DNA of 42,843 bases. It comes from Candidatus Roizmanbacteria bacterium GW2011_GWC1_37_12. GTDB taxonomy: Bacteria; Patescibacteriota; Microgenomatia; UBA1406; GWC2-37-13. Shown here piece by piece: positions 1 through 9,076 of this stretch. The position numbers were made by a program, and so were the translations under genes. The notes under the pieces were generated by a model. The model worked only from the letters and a program-made list of their open reading frames with translations. It was not told where the DNA came from and searched no databases. The DNA is taken from the NCBI GenBank assembly GCA_000991135.1, contig LBST01000010.1:1-42843 (forward strand), in the 5' to 3' direction. Positions within the stretch are counted from its first letter, which is position 1. Every line of letters starts with the position of its first letter.

Positions 1-111
1 AATTGATAGCGAAGTGTCGCAATTATTGAAAAAAAGTTGCGATTGTTTGGGTTAAGAATTTTTGATAAAATAAGTTCGAGCCAGGGTGTACAATTGCACA
101 CTTCACTTGTA

Positions 112-183
112 GGTCGCTTAGCTCAACGGCAGAGCGCTTCGTTTACATCGAAGATGTTGGGGGTTCAAATCCCTCAGCGACCA
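112..183 (+). tRNA. tRNA-Val (anticodon UAC)
   Basis: A complete cloverleaf can be drawn. The acceptor stem is GGTCGCT with AGCGACC, the D stem GCTC/GAGC, the anticodon stem CTTCG/CGAAG around loop TTTACAT (anticodon TAC, valine), and the T stem GGGGG/CCCTC around TTCAAAT with one G-U pair. The discriminator is A at 183. CCA is not encoded, so it must be added by a CCA-adding enzyme. It reads valine GUA codons and probably other GUN codons by wobble. A TACAAT box at 89-94 is a plausible -10 element. The downstream coding gene has its own -10 box at 196-201. Confidence 0.95.
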
Positions 184-195
184 CAAGAATTTTGT

Positions 196-201
196 TATAA
201 T
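196..201 (+). promoter_or_regulatory. -10 box TATAAT, leaderless start of the PRC/CBS gene
   Basis: A perfect TATAAT ends exactly six bases before the ATG at 208, so the expected transcription start is the A of the start codon. There is no Shine-Dalgarno sequence. This is one of thirteen genes in the window with the same hexamer-N6-start spacing. Confidence 0.6.
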
Positions 202-207
202 CAGACT

Positions 208-1419
208 ATGCTCTATTTTTCCGAAATCGCGGGAAAAAAGGTTTATACAGAAGATAAAATTATTATCGGCAAGCTCGAAGACCTCATTTTTTTAATTTCC
301 GATAATCCCATCGTCAGCAAAATAGTCATTCGAAATAATACCGGCCAAAAACTAATTATTGCCGTAGATTATTTACAGAAGATTAACAATTCGTTGACGA
401 TAGAGAAAGAATTCCTCTCGACGTATTTGGAAGAAAACGAACTATTTTTGGTAAAAAATCTTCTCGATAAACAAATCATTGATCTTAAAGGCAATAAAAT
501 TGTCCGTGTCAACGACGTAGCCTTAAATGAGGACAGAGAAAAACTTTCTATCGCTGGAGTTGATATAGGCATCCTGGGACTTATGAGGAGAATTAGAATT
601 TTTGGCGGTGATAATTTTTATAAGCTGATAAGACTGTTTAATATAAAGATAACTTCGCAATTTTTGTCATGGTCCGATATCCAGCCTCTAGAGTTAATTC
701 GAGGTCAAGTAAGACTTAAAAAGAAGGAAGAAAAATTGGAAAAAGTCAGACCGGAAGATCTCGCTGACTATCTTGAGAAAACTAACGTCATCAACGCCAG
801 AAAATTTTTGAAAATTTTAGAGACGGAAAAAGCAGCTGAAGTAATAAGCAATTTAAATATCAATTACCAAACCTCCCTTTTCAAAAGCTTTCGCGCTGAA
901 AAAGCTGCTAAATTTCTATCATTTATCGACCCAGACGAAGCAGTTGATGTCATACTGACTTTGTCGAAAAAGAGACAAGAAGAAATAATCAAACTGCTTG
1001 ATCCGGAGACTAAAACTAAAATACTTCATCTCCTAGAACTTTCTAAAAATCCTATAGGAAGTATGATTACCAGCGAATTCCTCGTTGTCAGCGCCGAAGA
1101 TAGTGCCCGTCAAACTATAAGTCAAATTCGAAGTAAAACAATAGATTTTTCTGCTTTGGATTATATCTACGTCGTCAATAAAGCTGGAGAGTTGGTAGGA
1201 GTTTTTAGCCTCCATATTCTTTTCATGCAAGATTTAGACACACCGGTTTATAAATTTATGACGCAAAACGTCATCGTCGTTCATTTTACTACACCCAAAG
1301 AGATTGTTATCAAAAAAATGCTAAAATACAAACTTTATGCATTACCAGTTATTGACGAGCAAAAACATATAGAAGGCGTGATTACTCTTGATGATCTCGA
1401 TTTATATAACAGATTATGA
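208..1419 (+). CDS. PRC-barrel / MgtE N-domain / CBS-pair protein without a membrane channel
   Basis: This protein of 403 residues has three parts. Residues 1-80 resemble a PRC-barrel (YFSEIAGKKVYTEDKIIIGKLEDL). Residues about 180-285 are helical repeats like the cytosolic MgtE N domain (RPEDLADYLEK, FIDPDEAVDVIL, LLDPETKTKILHLL). Residues about 287-403 form two CBS domains ending in LPVIDEQKHIEGVITLDDL. MgtE channels use these domains as a magnesium sensor, but no transmembrane helices follow here, so this is a soluble sensor or regulator rather than a transporter. The start at 208 is chosen because upstream codons would run through the tRNA and because TATAAT ends six bases before it. It overlaps the next gene by ATGA, indicating translational coupling. 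Its ligand is unknown. Confidence 0.8.
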   Translation: MLYFSEIAGKKVYTEDKIIIGKLEDLIFLISDNPIVSKIVIRNNTGQKLIIAVDYLQKINNSLTIEKEFLSTYLEENELFLVKNLLDKQIIDLKGNKIVRVNDVALNEDREKLSIAGVDIGILGLMRRIRIFGGDNFYKLIRLFNIKITSQFLSWSDIQPLELIRGQVRLKKKEEKLEKVRPEDLADYLEKTNVINARKFLKILETEKAAEVISNLNINYQTSLFKSFRAEKAAKFLSFIDPDEAVDVILTLSKKRQEEIIKLLDPETKTKILHLLELSKNPIGSMITSEFLVVSAEDSARQTISQIRSKTIDFSALDYIYVVNKAGELVGVFSLHILFMQDLDTPVYKFMTQNVIVVHFTTPKEIVIKKMLKYKLYALPVIDEQKHIEGVITLDDLDLYNRL

Positions 1420-2240
1420 AAAAATTAATAGTTGTTGCCGATTGGGCTTCTGATAGTTTAAATTGCGCTGAAATTAAAATCGCTGTAGAAGGGTATCTTA
1501 AAAACGGCAGTACTAGTAATATAATATTTGTTTCTTCAACTCCCTCCACAATCCAGACTAGTTTTTTAGTCAACCAACTAGTTTTGGATACGGAGCGATT
1601 CGGACAACCCTTGGAAACGGTAATATTTCAAAATACTGATCCTAGGCTTCATACGAATAATAGTACAATGAAAGCAGAAGGAGCTAAGCCAATAATTATA
1701 AGGTTACAGTCAGGCATTTATCTGCTTGGTCCAAATGCAGGTTATGATTTTTCAATGATTAAAGATAAGGTTGAAGAACTGTTTGAATATAAGGGAATAA
1801 ACGAAAAAGGGCAATTTCATTCCCGTGATTTATTTTCAAGAATTTCTGCCCACTTAATGGACTATTTAGAAGATGAACTTGAGCTTGAAGAGGTAGCTGT
1901 AGATGTTATTCCCGATTTTAAAGGATATTATGTTGGGCACATTGACAATCACGGAAACATAAAAACCACGATTACTCAAGAAAATTTTAAAGGAAAATAT
2001 GAATATGAAGATCTTGTGACAATAAAAATCAACAATACGACAAAAAAAGCTAAATTTGTGGCAAATTTGTTTGGCGGGACTCCAGGAGAACTTGTTATTT
2101 ATCCGGGATCATCAGGTAGAAGCGATAATCGATTTCTTGAAATATCAATTTGGCGGCATTTTACAGAAGAAAATCCGACTACTGGCTTAAAAGAATTTAA
2201 CCTTCCCAAAATTGGAAGCTCTATAGAATTACTTTCTTAA
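1416..2240 (+). CDS. S-adenosylmethionine hydrolase family (DUF62-type)
   Basis: The 274 residues match the SAM hydrolase / SAM hydroxide adenosyltransferase family, whose known members split SAM with water into adenosine and methionine. Visible landmarks are an N-terminal acidic motif VADWASDS, the central loop LLGPNAGYDF (family GPNNG), QFHSRDLFSRISAHL (family TFHGRDVFAPAA) and YYVGHIDNHGNIKTTI (family xxIDxFGNxxTNI). The motifs are divergent, for example GPNAG instead of GPNNG and HSRD instead of HGRD, so substrate and activity are inferred. It starts at the ATGA overlap with the CBS gene and is probably translated from the same mRNA. The gene ends before an inverted repeat region shared with the 3' flank of the converging 16S gene. 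Confidence 0.75.
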   Translation: MKKLIVVADWASDSLNCAEIKIAVEGYLKNGSTSNIIFVSSTPSTIQTSFLVNQLVLDTERFGQPLETVIFQNTDPRLHTNNSTMKAEGAKPIIIRLQSGIYLLGPNAGYDFSMIKDKVEELFEYKGINEKGQFHSRDLFSRISAHLMDYLEDELELEEVAVDVIPDFKGYYVGHIDNHGNIKTTITQENFKGKYEYEDLVTIKINNTTKKAKFVANLFGGTPGELVIYPGSSGRSDNRFLEISIWRHFTEENPTTGLKEFNLPKIGSSIELLS

Positions 2241-2280
2241 AAAATTTAGTTTATTAAACGGGTCAGGAGAATTGTTTAAA

Positions 2281-2311
2281 GTCCACCTTCGCTCTTCGAG
2301 CTACGGCGGAC
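2281..2311. repeat. Imperfect palindrome with GTCCaCC/GGcGGAC arms
   Basis: The arms GTCCACC (2281-2287) and GGCGGAC (2305-2311) are almost complementary, and the interior holds TTCG and GAGC segments. It resembles the dispersed palindromes elsewhere in the window (compare the ATCCGCC/GGCGGAT stem at 39061-39136). It lies between the converging SAM hydrolase and 16S genes, and abuts a perfect palindrome at 2311-2338. Confidence 0.6.
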
Positions 2312-2338
2312 TAATTTTTTTCTTAAGAAAAAAATTAG
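2311..2338. repeat. Perfect 28-bp palindrome next to the 16S 3' end
   Basis: The left arm CTAATTTTTTTCTT is the exact complement of the right arm AAGAAAAAAATTAG, with no spacer. On the minus strand it begins immediately after the mature 16S 3' end (CCTCCTTT). It could be a terminator or a processing hairpin for the rRNA transcript. Because it is symmetrical it could also end the SAM hydrolase transcript on the other strand. Confidence 0.65.
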
Positions 2339-3847
<1,509 letters not shown>

Positions 3848-3980
3848 ATGAATCCTAACCCGTTTAATGAAACTAAATAAATTATTGGCTTAAGAAAACT
3901 GTCTCAAATTTTCAAAGTGCAAAAAAATCAGGCAGGCTTCAATTCTATAAAACTATTTTTAAAAAAGCAACCACAAAAAG

Positions 3981-4040
3981 TCAGCCTCAAGAATACCTAT
4001 TAATTCAGCCCTATAACGATAGACATTTTTAAGAATATTA
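3981..4040. repeat. About 60-bp repeat, copy 1 (upstream of 16S)
   Basis: It shares blocks such as CCTCAA, GATAGACA and TTTTAAG in the same order with 4751-4811, roughly 70% alike by eye. The two copies bracket the unknown gene at 4223. The shared part may be a promoter-like segment, since both copies contain a GATAGACAT block. Confidence 0.5.
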
Positions 4041-4083
4041 GAATAGACTTATTGTGTAATAAGAAAATTTAATCATTCCTTAC

Positions 4084-4168
4084 GTCATTCTGGTAAGCTA
4101 AAACGAAGTTTTAGCGCATCCAGAATCGTTGTTAATCAATTTGTAGATTCTGGACAAGCCAGAATGAC
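4084..4168. repeat. ATTCTGG/CCAGAAT palindromic repeat, intergenic copy
   Basis: It begins CGTCATTCTGGTAAGC, continues with GCGCATCCAGAATC and ends GATTCTGGACAAGCCAGAAT followed by GAC. The same three blocks occur in the same order inside the ligase gene at 7535-7615, and a shorter relative is inside recG at 23984-24020. An inner hairpin GCTAAAAC/GTTTTAGC is present. Closely similar elements are, from memory, common dispersed repeats in other bacterial genomes. Confidence 0.8.
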
Positions 4169-4222
4169 AAATTGATTACTAATTACGCAATGATCTAATA
4201 AACTATTTTGATAAAATATAAT

Positions 4223-4744
4223 ATGTCAGTTGGACAAGAAAGATTATCACAACAAATTACTGAACAATTAAAAGTTTTACAAGCTTCTTATAAAATTCAT
4301 TCTTCTGGTGAAAATTTACCTACTTTATCTAAACCTTGGCAGGCATTAAGTTTAGGAGGTGATTTTTATAAATTACTAGCGGTAAATCCAGAATTAGAAA
4401 TTGTTGCAAAAAGATATGCAAGACCCGAATACGCTGCTTTAGAAAATCGTGGATATCAATTGATAAAACCTATAGTTCAAAAAGCAAGTTTCCCTTTATT
4501 ACTGCCTTTATGTCTTTATGAAGATATTTTTGCTTTTCCATTGGTAAATAATAACATTGAAAATGTTCATGATTATGATGCTATGGCCGAACTAAAAAAA
4601 TTAATAAAAGAAATATCCTTACCTTTAGATTTAGCGGGTTTTCTTGACAGAATAAAAACAAAAGATAATAAGACTGTTTATAATGACCCATTTGCTGATT
4701 CTCTAATAGACTTTTATTGTAAAACTGGAATATTACCTGATTAA
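4223..4744 (+). CDS. Unknown protein, 173 aa, upstream of a kinase gene
   Basis: I do not recognise this protein. It has no signal peptide or clear membrane segment. It contains a hydrophobic stretch ASFPLLLPLCLYEDIFAFPL (about residues 92-111) that looks buried rather than transmembrane. The ATG at 4223 is preferred to an in-frame TTG at 4208. An AT-rich TATAAT lies directly upstream. Codon use is strongly A/T-ending (TTA, AAA, ATA) compared with mreB and the pilus genes, which suggests recent acquisition together with the following kinase. Positions 4751-4811 behind it repeat the 3981-4040 segment. Confidence 0.6.
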   Translation: MSVGQERLSQQITEQLKVLQASYKIHSSGENLPTLSKPWQALSLGGDFYKLLAVNPELEIVAKRYARPEYAALENRGYQLIKPIVQKASFPLLLPLCLYEDIFAFPLVNNNIENVHDYDAMAELKKLIKEISLPLDLAGFLDRIKTKDNKTVYNDPFADSLIDFYCKTGILPD

Positions 4745-4750
4745 AAATCA

Positions 4751-4811
4751 TCCTCAAAAACATCCGCTAATCCAACCCCATAAGGATAGACATTATTTTA
4801 AGGTTATTAAC
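4751..4811. repeat. About 60-bp repeat, copy 2
   Basis: This direct repeat of 3981-4040 lies between the unknown gene and the kinase gene. It shares CCTCAA, AATCC/AATTC, CCATAAGGATAGACAT and TTTTAAG blocks. A TATAAT promoter box follows at 4826. Confidence 0.5.
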
Positions 4812-4825
4812 CTTATTTATCAGGT

Positions 4826-4831
4826 TATAAT
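4826..4831 (+). promoter_or_regulatory. -10 box TATAAT, leaderless start of the kinase gene
   Basis: TATAAT ends six bases before the ATG at 4838, so transcription should begin at the start codon. There is no Shine-Dalgarno sequence. Confidence 0.6.
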
Positions 4832-4837
4832 ATAACT

Positions 4838-5800
4838 ATGGGAATTGATTCTCCAGAACTAACAAAATTTAATAATGCGGCTCCACCGCCAGATTTTAAT
4901 AAACTTCCTTTACCTTATGATACAAAACGAATTGATGCTTGGGAAATTCGAGAAAGAATTCCAGTACAGATGGGAAATATGACTCCTTTACCTATACCTG
5001 AACCTGATATAGAAACAAAATATAATGAAGTTTCTGGTGACGCTCGTTATGTTGTTGAAGGAAATGCACTTGTTGGAAACGGTGGAATGTCAGATATTTA
5101 TAGAGCCTGGGACAGACGACTAGGTGAATATGTAGCAGTTAAGAAAATGCAAGATTGGTTTTCTGCGGATGAAGATTACAGAAGTTCGATCGAATTGGAA
5201 GCAAAAACCATGACACGAATAAATCACCCTGGAATACCTGAAATATATGATTTTAATGTAGTTACAACTCCTGACGGAAATGAAACACCAATAATGATAA
5301 TGCAACTAGTTGAAGGTGAATCTTTATACGATAGGATAGATGACGATGAACAAGCGTCATTAACTCTTGATGAAATATCAAGTATTGTTACTCAAACAGC
5401 AAATACTATCGATTTTATGAATAAAAAAGGTCTAACTCACGCAGATATAAAACCCAAAAATATACTCTTATCTCAACCGCATATCAAAATTGTAGATTTT
5501 GGATCTTCAAATTGGGTGCATAAAATGGGAACAGCGACGTCTGGGTATACAGCTTTTGAGTCATTTAGCGGTAAAAGGGATATTAGGTCTGATGAGTATT
5601 CACTTGCAGCGACAGTTTACAATATTTTATTTAATAAAACCCCGCCAGAAATCTCTTGGGGAATTATAAATAAAAAGGCCATAGAATCAAACATACTTGA
5701 TTCAAATAAATTTAAATATAACTTAAGTATAAAAAATAAAAAGAAGCTTATTGAAATATTAATAAAAGGATTAGCAGAAAATCCTGATGAGAGATATTAA
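4838..5800 (+). CDS. Hanks-type Ser/Thr protein kinase, C-terminus cut by a stop
   Basis: This 320-residue protein has a complete kinase core. The glycine loop is VGNGGMSDIYRAWD (about residues 79-92), the ATP lysine is in YVAVKKM, and the C-helix glutamate in ELEAKTM. The catalytic loop is LTHADIKPKNILL (HxD with Ala, so not an RD kinase), the metal motif IVDFGSS, and the P+1/APE-like segment TAFESF. It has no transmembrane segment or sensor domain. The frame ends with NPDERY and TAA at 5798-5800. The same frame continues TSSEFAQELSKVISNP to TAA at 5849-5851, which is the usual kinase C-terminal pattern (NPxxRYxSxxEFxxxL). The likely change is CAA (Gln) to TAA. Codon use is A/T-rich like the gene before it. 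Confidence 0.85.
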   Translation: MGIDSPELTKFNNAAPPPDFNKLPLPYDTKRIDAWEIRERIPVQMGNMTPLPIPEPDIETKYNEVSGDARYVVEGNALVGNGGMSDIYRAWDRRLGEYVAVKKMQDWFSADEDYRSSIELEAKTMTRINHPGIPEIYDFNVVTTPDGNETPIMIMQLVEGESLYDRIDDDEQASLTLDEISSIVTQTANTIDFMNKKGLTHADIKPKNILLSQPHIKIVDFGSSNWVHKMGTATSGYTAFESFSGKRDIRSDEYSLAATVYNILFNKTPPEISWGIINKKAIESNILDSNKFKYNLSIKNKKKLIEILIKGLAENPDERY

Positions 5801-5859
5801 ACTTCTTCTGAATTTGCACAAGAGTTATCCAAGGTTATTTCAAATCCATAATTATAAAA

Positions 5860-6915
5860 TCAGCGGATAATTAGTTTAGAAAGCTCTTCTTTGTGATTGG
5901 CTAGCTTTATCAGGCCGTTAATTGTCGCGTACTGATAATCTTTCGAAGTTATTACATCAATTTTTATTTCATCCCGGAAAAATTTATCCAGTCCCCCAAT
6001 TCTTGAAAGTCCTCCTGTCAATATTATTCCCCTTTTCATGACCTCGTCGACAATTTCCGGAGGAGACGATTCGATTAATTCTTTGATCGCATCTGTAATT
6101 TGATTAAAATTGGTAAGAAGCGCTTCTTTTATGTCCGAGCTTTTTACTCTTACTGACTTAGGAAGCCCAGTTTCCAGAGACTTACCACGGATAGTAACTG
6201 TCTTTTCACTATTTTCAAAATTTAAGAGATCTGTTTTTAATCCTTCACAGGTCGCCTCGCCCAAAATAACCCCGTATTTGAGATAAACATAGTTGTAGAT
6301 AAGCCGATTCATGTTGTCACCGGCGTTTTTCAGGGTTTTTTGAGAGATTATCCCGCCCGATCCGATGATCGAAAGTTCGATCAAGCCCCCTCCCAAATCT
6401 GCGACGAGCGTCGGTTGATGAGAAAAAATATTTAGGTTGCAGCCGGCAGCTGTTGCCAAAGGCTTTTCGATTAGGAAAACTTGAGATAGGCCCGCTTTAT
6501 ACAAGACTTCCTGGGCGGCTTTTTGTTCGATTTCGGTCGCGATCGTTGGAACTATTGTCACGCCGACCATAACCGGTTTTATCATTTTGTTCGTTAGATA
6601 CAGATAGATCGACCTCTCCAAGTACTTGTTAATCAGTGAGACTTCGGCGTCAAAATCAGAAATCACTCCGGCGATGACCGGCCGAACGATCTTGATAAAG
6701 TCGGGCGTTTTACCGATTATTGATTTTGCCTCGTTTCCAAAAAATAAATATTGATTAATCCGACTGTTAAATCCTAAAAAAGTTGGCTCGCGAAGTATGA
6801 TACCCTTGTCTTTGATGGCAATTTTTGTCACCGATGTTCCCAAATCAAAATAGACTTCAAAGTTAGAAAAAAAAGGCAGTTTGATTTTTGACAGCCAGCT
6901 AGTAAAATTAATCAT
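5860..6915 (-). CDS. mreB: MreB-type actin-like protein
   Basis: This protein of 351 residues is an actin-fold ATPase of the MreB family, which guides cell-wall synthesis along the membrane. The phosphate 1 motif is YFDLGTSVTKIAIKDKG (family IDLGTANTLIYxKGxG) at about 20-37. Phosphate 2 is TLVADLGGGLIELSII, and the adenosine motif is GIILTGGLSRIGGLDKF. The length matches MreB (about 345). The ATG at 6915 is chosen because earlier codons would run antisense into the ligase gene, whose ATG at 6917 is divergent with a single base between the two codons. Neighbours on the wall theme are the ligase-like gene and, farther away, the PBP. Confidence 0.9.
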   Translation of the reverse strand: MINFTSWLSKIKLPFFSNFEVYFDLGTSVTKIAIKDKGIILREPTFLGFNSRINQYLFFGNEAKSIIGKTPDFIKIVRPVIAGVISDFDAEVSLINKYLERSIYLYLTNKMIKPVMVGVTIVPTIATEIEQKAAQEVLYKAGLSQVFLIEKPLATAAGCNLNIFSHQPTLVADLGGGLIELSIIGSGGIISQKTLKNAGDNMNRLIYNYVYLKYGVILGEATCEGLKTDLLNFENSEKTVTIRGKSLETGLPKSVRVKSSDIKEALLTNFNQITDAIKELIESSPPEIVDEVMKRGIILTGGLSRIGGLDKFFRDEIKIDVITSKDYQYATINGLIKLANHKEELSKLIIR

Positions 6916-6916
6916 T

Positions 6917-9076
6917 ATGATCGATAAATTTCTTAAGTTTTTATACGGAAGCCTTTTTTTCTTAACTCCATTAATATTTGCGCCCTTAACTTCCGAGCTA
7001 TTCGAATTCAATAAAATAATATTTATTTATGTCATTACTATTCTCGTTGGATTTTTTTGGCTTCTTAAGATGATTTTAGCAAAAAAAACTTATTTTAAAA
7101 GAACCCCCTTAGACACCCCGATATTATTGTTTCTTATTAGTCAAATAGCTTCGTCTATTTTTTCTATTGATCGCCACGTTTCTTTTTTTGGTTACTACGG
7201 CAGGTTTAACGGTGGACTTTTATCAACAATTAGTTATATCATACTTTACTACGGATTTGTATCTAACTCTTTTAATATAATTTCGTTTTTAAAAACTTCT
7301 CTTTGGTCATCAGTCTTGGTGATGATCTACGGTCTGCCCGGAAAATTAGGGCACGATCTGACTTGTTTTTTGGTGAGCGCCGGCAGGACTTTTGACAACA
7401 GCTGTTGGTCAAGAGAAACCAATGTCTTTGACCCAGCTAATCGGTCTTTTTCTACTTTGGGTCAGCCAAATTGGCTGGGCGCCTATTTGGCGATAAACTT
7501 TTTTATCGGAATCTATTTTTATGTTTTTTACTTGCGTCATTCTGGTAAGCGACCGAGTAATTACGAGGGAGCGCATCCAGAATCTCAAAGAGGATTCTGG
7601 ACAAGCCAGAATGACTGGAAAGCTTTTGTTTATCTTTTTGTCAACTTCTCTTTTATTTTATTTACGAGATCGCGTTCAGCCTTGGCCGCTGTTTCAATCG
7701 GACTGATATTATTTATTAGCTATTATCTATTATTTATTAAATTAAATACTAAAAAATTAATTATTACTTTACTATTTATTACTGTTATTCCAGCGATTTT
7801 ATTTAAAACGGGAATTGATAAGTTTGATAAATTTTTAAAATTTCCAACCTCCATCTTCCAATCTCCTAACCCGCTTCCAGCTTCCAAAAACCAACCTCCA
7901 TCTTCTAACAATTCAGGTGTCACAGAATCCCTAGATATCAGAAAAATCGTCTGGAAAGGCGCTGTCGATCTCGGATTAAAATACCCGCTATTTGGGACAG
8001 GAGTCGAGACTTTCGCTTATAGCTATTATTTTGTCCGTCCGGTCGAGCACAATCTGACGAGCGAGTGGGACTTTATTTATAACAAGGCGCACAATGAGTT
8101 TTTGAACTATCTAGCTACTACAGGATTCATAGGATTAGGAGCTTATTTGTTATTAATAATTTCTTTTTTTTATTATTTAATTAAAGAATTACGAATTAAA
8201 AATTACGAATTAAAAAAGGAAAACAAAAAATCCGTAATCCGTAATCCGCAATCATCAAATCAAATAATTCTATTTATGTGTTTATTAATCTCTTATTTAA
8301 CAATTCTTATTACGAACTTTTTCGGCTTTTCCACTACGACGATCAATCTATTTTTCTTTTTAATTCCGGCATTTACCATGTCATTGCGAGGAGGAGACGA
8401 AGTCGACGACGAAGCAATCTCTTCAAAGAGACATACAAACTATCAATACTTTTCCATTTTTATTATTTCCGGTTTTACGATCTATCTACTATTAGCTACC
8501 TTTTCATATTGGTTTGCCGATACCCAATATGCTTTGGGTCTTAATTATCTAAAGCCGGGAATTTCTGATTTTCAAAAAGCCGCCGGCTATTTTGAAAGTG
8601 CTTTGAAGGTAAGAGTGGAACCTGTCTATGAAGACAAATTTTCTTCGAGTCTATCTTATTTGGCCGCCATAGCTTTTTATCAAAAGCAGACTGATTTAGC
8701 CAATCAAATAATTAAAATGAGCGACTATTACAATAAAAAAAGTCTAAATGCTTCCTCGAAAAATATTTTCTACTGGAAAACCAGGGCAAAAAATCAATAT
8801 CTTTTTTATCAGGTAACTTTAGATAATAAAGATTTAGAAGAAGGTATTAATGTTTTGCTGACCGGGCAGAAACTGGCGCCGACTGACCCGAAGATCCCTT
8901 ATAGTTTGGCAGTTTATTACCAGCTGATTTACAATCAGGCTAAAGAACAGTCAATTAAGGAAAACGCAAAACAGGCATCTCTTTTGGAAATTGACAAAGC
9001 TATTGCACTAAAAAAAGATTTTCAAGACGCTCTTATTCTTAAAGATGACCTTCTTAAGAAATACGGCTTGCTTTAA
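6917..9076 (+). CDS. O-antigen ligase / Wzy-like membrane protein with TPR-like tail
   Basis: This 719-residue protein has about ten hydrophobic helices starting at residue 5. Ligase-family landmarks are STLGQPNWLGAYLAINFF, ARSRSAL-like TRSRSALAAVSIGL, and the long-loop motif NKAHNEFLNYLATTGFIGLG. The family joins lipid-linked polysaccharide to an acceptor or polymerises it at the outer face of the membrane. In this bacterium the acceptor is unknown. The last 170 residues look like TPR helices. Residues 207-233 (RHSGKRPSNYEG to SQND), about 425-446 (IKNYELKK to RNPQS) and 489-503 (SLRGGDEVDDEAISS) come from dispersed repeats. A TTGATT-16-TAAAAT promoter lies inside mreB (6881-6908). The stop shares bases with the converging pilin stop. 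Confidence 0.85.
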   Translation: MIDKFLKFLYGSLFFLTPLIFAPLTSELFEFNKIIFIYVITILVGFFWLLKMILAKKTYFKRTPLDTPILLFLISQIASSIFSIDRHVSFFGYYGRFNGGLLSTISYIILYYGFVSNSFNIISFLKTSLWSSVLVMIYGLPGKLGHDLTCFLVSAGRTFDNSCWSRETNVFDPANRSFSTLGQPNWLGAYLAINFFIGIYFYVFYLRHSGKRPSNYEGAHPESQRGFWTSQNDWKAFVYLFVNFSFILFTRSRSALAAVSIGLILFISYYLLFIKLNTKKLIITLLFITVIPAILFKTGIDKFDKFLKFPTSIFQSPNPLPASKNQPPSSNNSGVTESLDIRKIVWKGAVDLGLKYPLFGTGVETFAYSYYFVRPVEHNLTSEWDFIYNKAHNEFLNYLATTGFIGLGAYLLLIISFFYYLIKELRIKNYELKKENKKSVIRNPQSSNQIILFMCLLISYLTILITNFFGFSTTTINLFFFLIPAFTMSLRGGDEVDDEAISSKRHTNYQYFSIFIISGFTIYLLLATFSYWFADTQYALGLNYLKPGISDFQKAAGYFESALKVRVEPVYEDKFSSSLSYLAAIAFYQKQTDLANQIIKMSDYYNKKSLNASSKNIFYWKTRAKNQYLFYQVTLDNKDLEEGINVLLTGQKLAPTDPKIPYSLAVYYQLIYNQAKEQSIKENAKQASLLEIDKAIALKKDFQDALILKDDLLKKYGLL
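7535..7615. repeat. ATTCTGG/CCAGAAT repeat inserted in frame in the ligase gene
   Basis: These 81 bases (27 codons) begin CGTCATTCTGGTAAGC, contain GCGCATCCAGAATC, and end GATTCTGGACAAGCCAGAAT plus GAC. The blocks match the intergenic copy at 4084-4168. It encodes RHSGKRPS to TSQND at residues 207-233, in a loop between membrane helices. Confidence 0.85.
7843..7904. repeat. Short repeat CCAACCTCCATCTT, two copies inside the ligase gene
   Basis: CCAACCTCCATCTT occurs at 7843-7856 and 7891-7904, separated by CTTCCAGCTTCC-like sequence. The encoded stretch is Pro/Ser/Asn-rich (SPNPLPASKNQPPSSNNSG) and falls in the extracytoplasmic loop region, as if low-complexity repeat DNA had been absorbed into the frame. 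Confidence 0.5.
8188..8253. repeat. TTACGAATTA / ATCCGTAATC repeat inside the ligase gene
   Basis: ATTACGAATTAAAAATTACGAATTA-type sequence is followed by TCCGTAATCCGTAATCCGCAATC. It encodes RIKNYELKK and VIRNPQS. A related pair (TTACGAATTACGAA and ATCCGTGATCTGCAATCCGT on the minus strand) lies inside recG at 23315-23375 and encodes NYELRI and KIRDLQSVI. Confidence 0.6.
8380..8432. repeat. GTCATTGCGAGG repeat inside the ligase gene
   Basis: It starts GTCATTGCGAGGAGGAGACG and continues through GACGACGAAGCAATCTCTTC. From memory, this type (GTCATTGCGAGGAG to GAAGCAATCT) is a dispersed repeat in many bacterial genomes. Only one copy lies in this window. It encodes SLRGGDEVDDEAISSK in the loop before the last membrane helix. 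Confidence 0.5.

Larger units (their letters stand above)
3848..4222. other. 375-base non-coding region upstream of 16S
   Basis: No gene is seen. The region should hold the 16S promoter on the minus strand. The best guess is TATAGA (complement of 3944-3949) with TTGCTT (complement of 3965-3970), spaced 15 bases, which is weak. Positions 3981-4040 resemble 4751-4811 in direct orientation. Positions 4084-4168 hold a copy of the ATTCTGG/CCAGAAT repeat. Confidence 0.5.

Noticed and set aside
1-60. TCGCAA/TTGCGA hairpin at the window edge as a terminator
   Set aside because: The short stem has a 13-base loop and no proper T-run; the upstream context is not visible.
5798-5851. Reassigned TAA codon
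   Set aside because: TAA ends many intact genes here, so a single nonsense change or error is simpler.
8278-8544. Second frame with VIARRRRSRRRSNL inside the ligase gene
   Set aside because: The Arg-rich stretch is the repeat read in another frame. The ligase frame has the membrane helices and TPR tail.
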